From Bryum argenteum (Eukaryota; Streptophyta; Bryopsida; Bryales; Bryaceae), in NCBI GenBank assembly GCA_037043015.1, contig CM073322.1, positions 2,925,601-2,989,600 of the forward strand: 64,000 nucleotides of DNA, written 5' to 3'. The position numbers were made by a program, and so were the translations under genes. The notes beneath the pieces were generated by a model. That model was given only the letters and a program-made list of their open reading frames with translations. It had not been told where the DNA came from and did not search any database. This document shows positions 12,095-22,872 of this stretch, in pieces. The first letter of the stretch is position 1; each line of letters starts with the position of its first letter.

Positions 12095-15000
12095 CTTAAG
12101 TACCTGAGAAACAAGAGCAAAGAGAGGCAAAGTGCTGAAGCTACAAAAGAGTTGTACTCCAAGCCTGCACACACATAGCTTCAATGCTTTAGAATTTGCT
12201 GTGAAATGTGTGGCCATCGAGGTAAAGGCATTACGAACAGACGCTGTATTCACGCCAATCTTTGATTTGAAGATTGGAGTTCTTATCTATCTATCTTGCT
12301 ATGAAATGCGTAACAAGGACTGTAATGTAAAAATATCTTTGGATTATGGTCAATTTTCTTAGAATGACACTTTCTGATTAAAACCAAGACTTTGAGTATT
12401 TACTACTTTACACACAATAATACTAAGGGTCGAGTCAAGGCCAACATATCTACAAACCAATTCACCATAGATTGGCGTCATCAATGGCTTGGCCCCTCGT
12501 GTAAAGCAGCCCTAAAACTATATCATAAGAAGTCGCATATATAAATAATGCACTTAGTCACATGTTAGAAAAGGACGTACCCAAGGCCGAGACGAGTGTA
12601 CACAAATCCCTTGTTTTGCTCAAGTAGACAAGATTCAAAGCCAAATTGCCACTGCGTTCATCAACAACTTGTAAGCGTCAAAAAAGTAAGTACGTGCGGG
12701 CTCATTTGTAGGGCACCTCACATGGATGAGGTCCCTCAAGTTTAAACGAATTAACCTCACATGGATCCCCGGGAGGCGTCCCCGTGAGGCTTTTGAAAAA
12801 AATGTTCAAACCATCCATTGATATTTACGCCGGGGGAAGGGCCTAGCTAACTGGGCTCGCGTTACAAGAGGACCCCTCCGCATCGGGGCTCCCGTGATAG
12901 GAGGGCCCCTTCACGTTGGGCCTCCCGTGATAGGAGGACCCCCGCGCGTCGGGCCTCCCATCACGGGTGGCCCTAATATGGGGGCCTCCCCCTATACCAT
13001 CAAACTGAAATTTTCAAAAGGAAAATTACTCATGCATGCAAAGAAGACATACCACTTGCCAAATGAATGTTGACATCTCAAACGCACTCTGCAAAAGAAC
13101 AAAGCATTTCAAAATGTAATCCTTGTCCGCGATGGCCCACATAAATATAAAATCTCAATTTTTGGTGAATTTTTGAAGTTATTACAATTTTTGGGGAGGT
13201 TCCGAGAATAAATGAGCATATTCTGCAGTTTGGACAAATTGCAAATAGTTTGACGGTGAGAATCTCCTAAAGTATGAGGAATCTTTGACAGTGAAAATCT
13301 CCTAAAGTATGAGGAATTTTGAAACATGAGATGACATTTGGGAAAGCTTTACAATCTGCAAAATGTTTTAAGTTCTTGCAATCTATATTTAGTAACTGAG
13401 AGCCTGACCAGAGTCAAAACGGACACTTTAAGACCTCGTGGAGCATTAGAGGTTAAAAGAGATGATGATGGTAAGACGTACTTGGAAGAGAACGAGGTGA
13501 ATGACATGAAGGAGAAGTTTGGGACGGTCAAACCAAAAAAGCTGGTCACGAGGCTTCAATTGGGCACCCGTGAACGGCCCCGGGAAAGGTAAGGCACCCG
13601 TCGACTCCTTTGCCAAAGTGGCTACAACATGTTGCAGCTTGGTGCCTATGGCTAATACGAACTACAAGCCACATAAAACAAGTGAACTCATCATTAAAAC
13701 CAAAATTGTAAACCAACATTGTCATTGATGTATAAGATGGACATGCCTCACCTCCTTCTAGAACAATCTCATAACATCTTTTTGATAGGCTTGCAATGAA
13801 CATTATAGGGGTGAATGTTTGCAAAATTGTGTGAAGATTGTAAGGTATGCAAGAGAGCGAGTTTTATGGGTTGAAATGACTCCTTATGCTAAAATGTTTA
13901 TTCATCTTTGCAAGGGGAAATTTAAGGGTTCTCCAACTTTGTGAAATTGTAGCACTTACCAACACCGGGATAAAGGAAGACCAAAAGTACAAATGAACAC
14001 CTACACACAAACAACACAACCTTGAAAGGAGCTCCAAAACGGAAAAATGCATATGTATTTTTGTATTTGTAGCAACAAATGGTTCAGCCGTAGCGAGAAA
14101 ATAAATAAGAATACCAGACCCTCGTGGAGTTGGCGTGCTTAAAATGCCCGTTCGACCTACCCTTAGTGATATGCAATAATGACGTAGGACGACTAATTCC
14201 TCTCAGGGTGGACACTATAACCGCCACAACGAAAATAACTAGTTGCTATTGATCATACCTTGAATATTGAAGAGTAGGAAGATTACGACAAATCCCCAAA
14301 GCCACGCACTACATCCAAAATAACGAGTTAGACAAAATTCATTTTTTTTGTCACTCTGTACATGCATGGCCATCTTGGTAGAAATGAAGTCCTCTTTTTA
14401 GGTACTAAAAAATCCTAAAATTTTCTAAAAGACATATTTGTACTAAAAAAATACCGGAATCACAAGGTAAATAGGTTTTCCAAATTCAAAAACACAAAAT
14501 TGATTAATTACCCAACTCTATAGTACCAAAATGGCCATACGGGTATACATTCATGATGTTTATCAAAGTTAATAAACAATTTATCGGGGGATATTTCTAC
14601 ATAGGATATGAGTTCTCTTAACAAAAGTCATTGGAACTCCTTCCTACACTAAAGAAGTGTTTGGATCTACAATATTAAAGTTTTTATCAATGATGCACAA
14701 CTATGAAAAACCTCATATTTGTTCGTAATAAGTTAGATATGTCATTCTTACAAGAAAGTATTTTGGACCTACATTGTTATAAAAAGACATTCCCTTTGTC
14801 TCAAATTTATCCCTATGAGTGGGTTTTAGAACAACTTACAAGAGAGACCTTATGAGATAGAAAGAGTAAAATAATTGATCAAAGAGGTTTCAAAGAAGAA
14901 AGCCAAGATTTCTAAGAACTAGAAATGTGTACCTTATACCCACAATGGTTTGAAATTCATCCTCCATACTACGCATCATGTAGTCATGAAAGTCGTACTT

Positions 15001-18000
15001 ATATGGCAAGTTATGGGTCTACAAACAATAAGATGCCAATATCAATGTTAAGTTGTTTTATACTCACTACAAAAGAGTTGTTTATTAGTGTTACGTGGAG
15101 ATTAGTGTAACAAGTAACTTTTGGTAAAGAACTTATGCAATAGTGTCTGTATTCAAATTTTTGAATACAATTTAAGAAAATAGTAAGTAGTAAGAAATTG
15201 TACCGTGATAAAGCTGAATCGAAGCGTGAAGTAATCTGCTCGAGGGATGTGAAATTGTTGGAAAAAACAAACCTGTTGCAAGGCAATGAGATATATATTT
15301 CAATAATCATTAGTAGAAAGGTGGTTTGAGTAAAGCCATAGTGGCACAATATGGCTTTAGAGTGCCACTAAGGCTTTACTTGTGGCTCTACTCGGACCAC
15401 CTTTCCACTACACAAGAGTTGTCAACTAGTGTTACATTTTTTAAAGATCTGAAATTGCTAATTTTTTTACTATTTACCAGGAGCATAGATTCCAATATTA
15501 AAGGTTTCCATCTTGACCTATATAGAGAGTAAAAATATTGGTCAACTGTTAAGATTTACAATATATATGTTTATGTAAATTAGTGCATATAACACAAATT
15601 AACAACTCTTGTGTAGTAATTTATGAATAAGCAACAACAAGATAAAGCTGAGAAAGGCTTTCAAGGCTTACCACCCACACTATAATCCTTGACTTGCTCC
15701 ATGGCTTTGAGGTATGGTACCTTATGAACGTGGACTGGCGAGTATAGCTTACATTATTCAAAACAAGTTCTGCATCCAAGATAGCTTCAAAAATAAAATA
15801 ACTCAATCTTCGTCAATGAACAAACCGACACTCTTAATAATAATACAATTTTCAGCATGGCAAACTTTGTAGTGAAGTTTGCCATGCAAGCAATTTGTGT
15901 GCATAAGCAAAGTAATTGAGTAGACCTATTGGAATCATTCTTACAGAACCTTTCAAGAATTTGTTAAGGATTTCCAAAGGTGAACTTGTAGATATTCCTA
16001 AGATGGCGCACTTTACAATGCTCACAGTGAGTATATTGAATATTTGCGTTCAAAGCTATTGTGTACCTCTTGCAAAGTTCACCTACCATTTTCGGTACCG
16101 TGCTACCTTATATACTCATGTTCTTTGTATGTTCTATGCTCTCTTTTTTATGTTTTATGTTCTTAATGTTATTTTTTGTTTCATTCCATGAATGATCTAT
16201 TGCAAGTGGGATAATAAGGAGAATCAATATTTACCTGCCATTGCTTCTGGAGATGTTGATTCTTGGGCTTGCTTCTCCCATTTCTTCCAACTATAAACCT
16301 GAAGCACCAACTTTACTAGTTGCACCACTAAAACAAGCCATTTAAAAAACTTGCATTACTTGGATTACTTCTACACTACTATAGAATATTTTCATCAACC
16401 CAAACTTGGGTTAGTTTTGCTTGCCTTGAAAAGGGCAAGAGCCATGGTGAGGAAGGTGTAAAGCACATGATTTGCAGCTAGAACAAATATGAATATATGT
16501 AGTTGGTGAAGGCTTTCGGTCGATAGAAATGGTTCATAGCCCTACACAAATTGCAATACACTTAAATTAGACTCGACCCAAAAGTATCCTAGAGTATCGT
16601 TCAAAATTGAATTTAAGTCTATTTCAACTCTCATAAAGATAGATTTAAGACATGTGTACTTCTTCTACATTTTAAGTTACACAATATTTGTCAACCACTT
16701 GTAACTTATGCATACAATATCCAAAAACTACATTTATGGTGTGTTGGAACTCATTTGAATGTAGCGCACATCTTGGCAAGTAGTCGTTGAAGTTGTAACT
16801 GCCAAGAGGCTCCGCCGCCTATGGTGTTGTTCTTGCTCAAAAGAGAAATTCGAAGGTCTGTAGCTGAATTTCCCGGTACCTGGAGCCGGGTACTCCGTAG
16901 TTTCTAGTTTGCATGGTGACCATTTTGTATAGAGAGATGACTTGATGCAAATCTTGGAAATGCGTTCTTGCAAGAGGATAAGGGTCAATGATATGAACCC
17001 CACCAACATCAACTCTGTGGAATATCACACTTATTCATCAACATACCATTTTAAGAAGAATAACAACAAAGAAAACAAAAAGAATTTCTCAAGAAGTATT
17101 TCTAGATAATCAAAATCTCAACTTACCATCTTTGATTTTTTCCAAAGCATGGTACATTGCTTTTCGCTTCTTCCAATGCAAGTACTGCGAGTTGAACATG
17201 AACCAAGTTGCGTCAAAGCGAAAGAGCAAGCGGGATGTTTTATTCAACAAGAAAAGTTGCAGAATTTCAAAGAGATACTACAATTGCCTAAGCGTAGATA
17301 CGAGCTCTCCTCATAAAAATGGCAAATTGCAAGGAATACTACAGCCAGAGCTCAACAACAGCTCAATTCTTATGAATTTGCTACACACTTCAAAGACAGG
17401 AAAAATCTATTAAGTATCAGCTGATAAGAGGATGATTTCTCATAGTAAAGCGCTGTTCATTCTACTAAAGTTGCTACCTTTCAAAGACATTCTAGAATTT
17501 AAAATCCCGATGACTGCAGCAATTCAAATCAAAGTTGCTAACTTCGACTATGCACACATCACAGCTAAAGCCACTTAGCAAAGCTCAGAACTACTAATAT
17601 TGAGATGAGGACAAATCTTCAGCTAGTAGCTTGTTATTAGCTGTATCCATTGTCACTCTCAACAACAGCTCAACATTTCTGAAATTTCTACAGAATCAAC
17701 AAAAGAGGAAAGACATTCAGCTCAGGTAATTAAGAGTATGAATTCATCGATCGATACACATATACTGGCAACTTTTACCAACAGTAGATGTAAATTGCGA
17801 CTACTGGGTGTGCTCGGACCAGAATTCCTCTGCTAGTAAACTACTGTTCAACCTGATTCTACCATAATTGCCACATTTGTTGTAGAATTTTTAGCTTCCA
17901 AATCTTGCTGAGTGCAGCGAAATTGCGAACTACAAGAAACAATTTCTGCCCCACAACATCTCAATTGCACTAAATTCCTACACACTTCCCAACAATTCAC

Positions 18001-18292
18001 TTTCAGAACTTGATGACTGCAGCAAGCAAAGTTGCATACTTTCACTACGGTAGTACAAAACCATGGTTGAAACTCTTGTGGACATTCTTCGGAGACAGTG
18101 TTTTTCCACTACTTTTGTACATCGCAATCTTGTGTGAGAGAGAGATGGAGATGGAGAACGTACTTGGCCGAGCCAGTGCAAGAAACGCTCCACCACGAGC
18201 GAGATGAACACGAAGATACTGCACACCGTCGCCAACGCCCATGAGGGCGTATACTCCAGCGACCGCTCATCCGTCGCCACCTCCCCCGCCAT
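10496..18292 (-). CDS. MLO: MLO-family seven-transmembrane protein, complete gene, 15 exons, 569 aa
   Basis: My splice model has exons 18164-18292, 17127-17184, 16770-17014, 16425-16541, 16235-16298, 15672-15769, 15204-15272, 14940-15018, 13960-14000, 13482-13661, 13053-13088, 12581-12651, 12104-12164, 10977-11197 and 10496-10736. They total 1710 nt and every phase closes. Landmarks in order: N-terminal helix ([12 protein letters not shown], residues about 12-42); loop cysteines and [17 protein letters not shown] (about 155-166); [67 protein letters not shown]-type helix; WQFGFESC; the LCSYSTLPLYALV-type helix; then a basic amphipathic calmodulin-binding segment around [12 protein letters not shown] (about 435). 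The C-terminal tail is polar and ends soon after HRTSPYD. MLO proteins are plasma-membrane proteins that bind calmodulin. Intron 4 appears to use a GC donor (AAG|GCAAGC). Exon order is certain; a few borders could shift by some bases. Confidence 0.93.
11266..11502. mobile_element. MITE candidate inside 237 bp just upstream of the last MLO exons' intron
   Basis: The ends ACCTCTGAAGATC and GATCTATAAGGGT are imperfect inverted repeats next to TA. It lies within intron 13 of the second MLO gene (11198-12103). The end sequence resembles the other ACCCYTAAA elements but is more diverged. Confidence 0.45.
12226..12300 (+). repeat. fragment of a SINE 3' end in an MLO intron
   Basis: The stretch GCATTACGAACAGACGC, ATTCACGCCAA and a final TCTATCTATCT match, in the same order, the 3' end of the SINEs at 55742 and 58073. 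Only this tail part is present; the tRNA-like head with its polymerase III boxes is missing. It lies in intron 12 of the MLO gene (12165-12580). Confidence 0.55.
13140..13400. repeat. dispersed repeat copy in an MLO intron
   Basis: It contains AATTTTTGGTGAATTTTTGAAG and two copies of CTCCTAAAGTATGAGGAAT (about 13262-13320), the same blocks as at 9800-9960 and, inverted, at 3130-3280. It lies in intron 10, next to the exon at 13053-13088, without interrupting an exon. Confidence 0.7.
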
Positions 18293-20470
18293 AGCCTCAC
18301 TACCTCACTCACAAACCGCCTCCTCAAACAACTTACAACAATAGATTAATTCTCCTTCCGAAGATCTTCAGCAACAATTAATGATCAGTAGCATCGGCAA
18401 TTGCCAATCTGATACCAGTCTTTGTATCTTTGCTTTGCTTCTTTTTTTCTCCGCGCCACGCGGCTTAGAATTGATCTCGTCAGTGCAGGTTTTAAAAGCA
18501 GCTTCGGATATACTGCTGCCCCACACACCTGCAGCTTTCAGATTTTCACAAGTTCCTGTCAACAACGACTCTTGCTTGACTGGAAGCATCATCGAGATTT
18601 GACAAGATGCTCATGATTGGAAAGTGATCGCTACTCGGAAAGCAGCTTACGGTAATGAGAATGGTTCTGTGCATTAACTTGGTCATTGTCGGCAAGCGAG
18701 GTTTAAATCGAGTTCGAGACTTGCATGAGTATTTGATGATTTGAGCAATTCTGGATAAGTGAGCATATCATAGTTTAATTTCCAGTGAGTCCCTTGGTTG
18801 CATGTCTGCAAATTCCATTTACAGACACGAAAGGTCGAAAGTGAAGCGGCTAGATCTAAAGCAACTGCACTCGTAGAAATGCCACGAATTTGGGAGATTC
18901 TTGCCATCACTAATCTTGAACCAGCACGGAGTACGCACTGTCTAATGGCTGCAAGTTGATACTAATCGGTGTGTAGAATAGTGCGAGGAAGTGATCAAAG
19001 TCAATATTGTCAAAACAAGTGAACTGGGGTGCTCTAGAAGTTGTTTAGTAAGCACCTCCACTTACGGATATAGCTTTAGAATTATATCATTATTCTACTG
19101 GATTCATTTAGTTGTGAAGGAGGGACTTCTGATGTTGACCCTACTAGGGATATTGTATCTAATGTTCGATGGTGGGGTGGTCTCCATATTTGTTCTAATG
19201 TTTGATGGTGGGGTGGTCCCCAAGTTCGCTTTTTGTTGTAGCTTGTGGAGGTCTTAAAGACCTCGCTGTGCAACGAAAAGCTTACCCTTAGTTAACTAGA
19301 GCTTCTTCAAGGATTAGCGTTCATTCTTTCTTGTGGGCCTCAATCAAAGGCAAGTGTGCAAATAAATGTCAAGCCTGGAATGGTACTTCTTTACAAGCAC
19401 TTTTGTAATAAGATGTAACTAACAATCCCACTAATGAGGATAATCTCACGTGCTTTAGATTTTACAATACATATAGGATGAAGGTGAAAGCACACTAAGG
19501 TGGGTGTATTTTTGGAAAGCCCATTGTACCATAAAAGTTGTAAAAGCCAATAGGGTTTGAAGAGCTAAACCTCTCTGGTACTTTTGGTACAATTTTTTTT
19601 TTATAAGCATATAATTCAATGAAGTTTGATGCAAGTTGTAACAATGTACATATTCTATTAAGGGTTATTTATCCTAAAGGTAACATCTTAAACCTATTTA
19701 TGAGATAAGGCAACCATAAGAAGGTGCATAGAAGTACTATTGGTAACAATTTGTACTTTCATGAAAAATAAGAAGTGATAAAATTACATCAATTATTACT
19801 AGATTGGTCCTATATCCACATGTTGCAAGCATTCTTGAAAGGGAGTAACAAAAAATTGCCAAGTTTGGGTCGTATTCTGCCCAAATGCAATTTTAGCACT
19901 TTGCTCGTAAGAATGAGCAATAGAATTATACCAACATCCCAATTGTGCATTTCAATGCTTGATACATGTATTTATATAAAATTGACGAGTGAATTTGATG
20001 AAATCTTATTTTATCCTTTTTTTTATAAAACATAAACTTCATACTTTTGTGTTTTTTGGCAAATAGTAATGTATGGTAAAAAAAATGTGTGTAAGAACAA
20101 ATTTTCAAGTGATACCTATATTTTTGAGGGGGATTACATTGGATTTATAAAATCCATAAGAAATGCCATTATGAGCCCTATAAAAAAGTGCATTTAAGGG
20201 ATAAGACAACATCTATACCAACCCTTGAAGTATGTTATTCAGATAAAGATGTACTAAGTGTTCCACCATAGCATGCTTTTGCTCATGATGATAACCGCAT
20301 TATGCGCAAAGGAAAGCACGCTGAAATGGATAATTGAACAGAAGTGGGGACACTTCATTTTGGCACAAGCCTAGTTTTGAAGACCTTCTTGAAAACGTAA
20401 TCAAGTCTATGAAAACCATAGTATTCAATACAAGACTCAATGGTAGACAGAAGCCTGATTGGTACTCGGA
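18293..20470. other. intergenic region, promoter of the MLO gene and repeats
   Basis: The first few hundred bases are the upstream region of the minus-strand MLO gene. At 19158-19230 a block of about 38 bases (CTAATGTTCGATGGTGGGGTGG) is tandemly repeated twice. I find no supported coding region; open frames are short and unrecognised. Confidence 0.6.
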
Positions 20471-21682
20471 CTAAGAAGACTCTGGTGGAGCAGCAAACAC
20501 CAGGGCTGCATTCGTCCCCCCAAACCCAAATGAATTCGTCAATACTGCTCTGATGTCCATTCTTTTGGGAGTCGACAGAGGGCTTAACAGGCCGTCAAAT
20601 AAATATAGTGTCAGGATGCTCCAAATTTAACGTCGGCGGTGCAATGCCGTGTGAAACATACGAAACATCCACATATCTCAAGCCTTGGTTCTCTCTTTCA
20701 ATGAAGGTCACCTTAGCAGAGTCGATTTTTAGGATTTCAGAGCAACTACCAAATGAGGACTTACATGATAGAGAGCAAGCACAGAGAAGATGGCTTCCAC
20801 AGCTCCTGCCGCACCTAGCAAGTGCCCTGTAGCGCCCTGTCGTACAAAACCCAAAACAAAATCAACTAACACAAAAGAATGAAGTGCACCTTGATACGAA
20901 CAATGCATCCAGAGTCTAATGCACCTTAGTAGAAGAGAATGCAAGGCGCCCCGAATGAGCATGCTCTTGGAATAGGTCCCGTATAGCTCGTGCCTCCACT
21001 ACGTCACCTGTCAATTCCCATTCACAGCCAGCTCAATAAACACTTCCACTAAACCCTAAACCCTGAAGGATTACTTGGAGGAAAGCTTTACCTAAGGGGG
21101 TTGAAGTGGCGTGTGCGTTGATGTCATCGACATCTCCAGGTTGAAGACCTGCCTGCCCCACATTCCAGATCAATATTCATGCTCCCTGATAAATCATGAC
21201 CTGTTTGAGAATTGAGACAAACCTGTTGGAGTGCACGATTCATAGCCAAATAGGCACCTCTCCCTTCTCGAGATGGCTGCGTGATATGGTGTGCATCACC
21301 TGCAGATAGAGAGGTTTACAGAGTTCGTATGAAGATCATTGACTTGTTCAACTTTAGAAGTTATTAAACCAGTGCTGTTCTCTCAATTCAATGATTTAAA
21401 AGAGATTGCCAACGATCTATCGATAGTGCCGTTTTAAAACCAGGAATCAGGGTAAAGTAAGCTTCCTTGTAATCTGAAGTGGTTGTATGAGGATCATTAA
21501 CTTGTTCAAATTCAAAAGTTTTTGGACGAGTGTTGTTCACATTCTGATGATTCGAAAGAAACGATTCAATGATCAAACAAAATTGCCATTTTAGAAGTAT
21601 GAATCAGGTCCTCACCGGACATGCCATAGCCTCGCACTTCTGCATAGATCTTCGCTCCCCTGTCGACTGCATGATGATACTC
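20471..21682 (-). pseudogene. 3-oxoacyl-ACP synthase (KAS I/II-type) 3' end, probable pseudogene
   Basis: Exons on the minus strand: 21616-21682 (IYAEVRGYGMSG), 21223-21299 (DAHHITQPSREGRGA), 21092-21152 (INAHATSTPLG), 20925-21007 (FSSTK end), 20765-20836 (GATGHLLGAAGAVEA) and a terminal piece to the stop at 20471 containing NSFGFGGTNAALVF. The condensing-enzyme signatures are all present: the catalytic His in HATSTPLGD, the second His in TGHLLGAAG and the Gly-rich C-terminus. Two lesions are visible. The last exon has an apparent 4-base duplication (ATTT, about 20600-20607) that shifts the frame into a TGA. The acceptor expected before HGIAPP reads CACAC instead of CACAG. I find no upstream exons with the active-site Cys between 21683 and the copia element or beyond it. 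Intact family members elongate fatty acids in plastids or mitochondria. Sequence errors could mimic either lesion. Confidence 0.8.
21328..21606. repeat. tandem duplication of about 160 bp in a KAS intron
   Basis: The stretch from about 21328 (ATGAAGATCATTGACTTGTTCAA) recurs from about 21488 (ATGAGGATCATTAACTTGTTCAA). Both copies continue through a GTGCTGTTC/GTGTTGTTC block and end in similar AATCAGG sequences. They lie in the intron between the exons at 21299 and 21616. Confidence 0.65.
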
Positions 21683-22626
21683 CTAATACCATCAAAACAA
21701 AATACAAAGGTATGATCCTCATCTCATAATTCCTGATCTTCAACTTCAACTATGCTACCAAGATTTCATCGTTTTAAATTAAACATCAAATCTCAACTTG
21801 AATTACACACATGGTATTGAATATGCAAAGAATCAACATGATTGAATTATGAAGATGAATAGTGGAATCATTATTAGATGAGATATATTAAGAATGTTCA
21901 AAGTTTGTAGGTCTATACACGTACTATTTTATATAGTTCCCACTTGGAGGGATTGTGATATGCTTATGCTTTGTAACAATCACTCGTTCGTCCCTTTGCA
22001 AAATGTACTTGAGAAATACTTCATATCTACGAGTTAAAATCAAATCTCAAATCACAGATCTCTTCACCTGCTAAATAATCACAAGAGGACAAGAATGTAG
22101 AGCATAATGAATCACTAAGATTATTTTGTATATCAGACACAAGTGCTACCTTGATGAAACTCAATGATTCATGTATCGTTACAATACGAGTAACGTAATG
22201 AACCAATTAAATATAGAAAGCTAAATGGCAATCATGAGAGCACCATGAAGATAAAGGCATCTCGTCATGGGCATGTTCAAGTTATGAATTGATTTGACTT
22301 TACAGCCCTCAAACATGGCAGTCATAAATAATGCTCAAGACCAAGCGTTTTCAAGTGACCACTTTTACGTATCCATTCCTCGGGCACATTCTAAGTGACA
22401 GAACTCAATGACACTTGGGTTGTTTATTGAAGGCCATCGTGCACATGAGGCATCAGTAAGAACAAGCCAGCCCATTCCTCCACATTCTGCTTCTACTTCC
22501 TGCAATAAGTATTGGCTTTCATTTGAAACCCTGGCTAATTCATCAATTCAGATACTTGCTCGTGAACAAGAGTAGGAAATCAGAAGAAGTGCTAACCATG
22601 ATATCCACGACCTCAGAGTGAGATAT

Positions 22627-22872
22627 TATTGAGATTGAAGGGAAAAACTTTACTTAGATGGTATTGGATAACATCAGCCAAGCATGGGCTGAACATAAGT
22701 AGGAGGAAGCCTCTCCTAGTGCTCACCTAACCATGTGGTATAACTAAACACTATGGGCTGCCTTTGACTACAAGCAACACTTAAAGGAGTCTAAGAACTA
22801 ACTAAGTGTGTAGTTCTACTCGTAACGCTCCATGTACACTAATTTCTCCATTAGGTACATGTTTCCTCAACA
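22627..22872 (-). repeat. 3' LTR of the copia element
   Basis: It is 246 bp. On the plus strand it starts TATTGAG and ends CTCAACA, so the ends are inverted repeats except for one base. In element orientation it runs from TGTTGAG to CTCAATA; the usual terminal CA is TA. The other LTR has the same ends. Confidence 0.9.
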
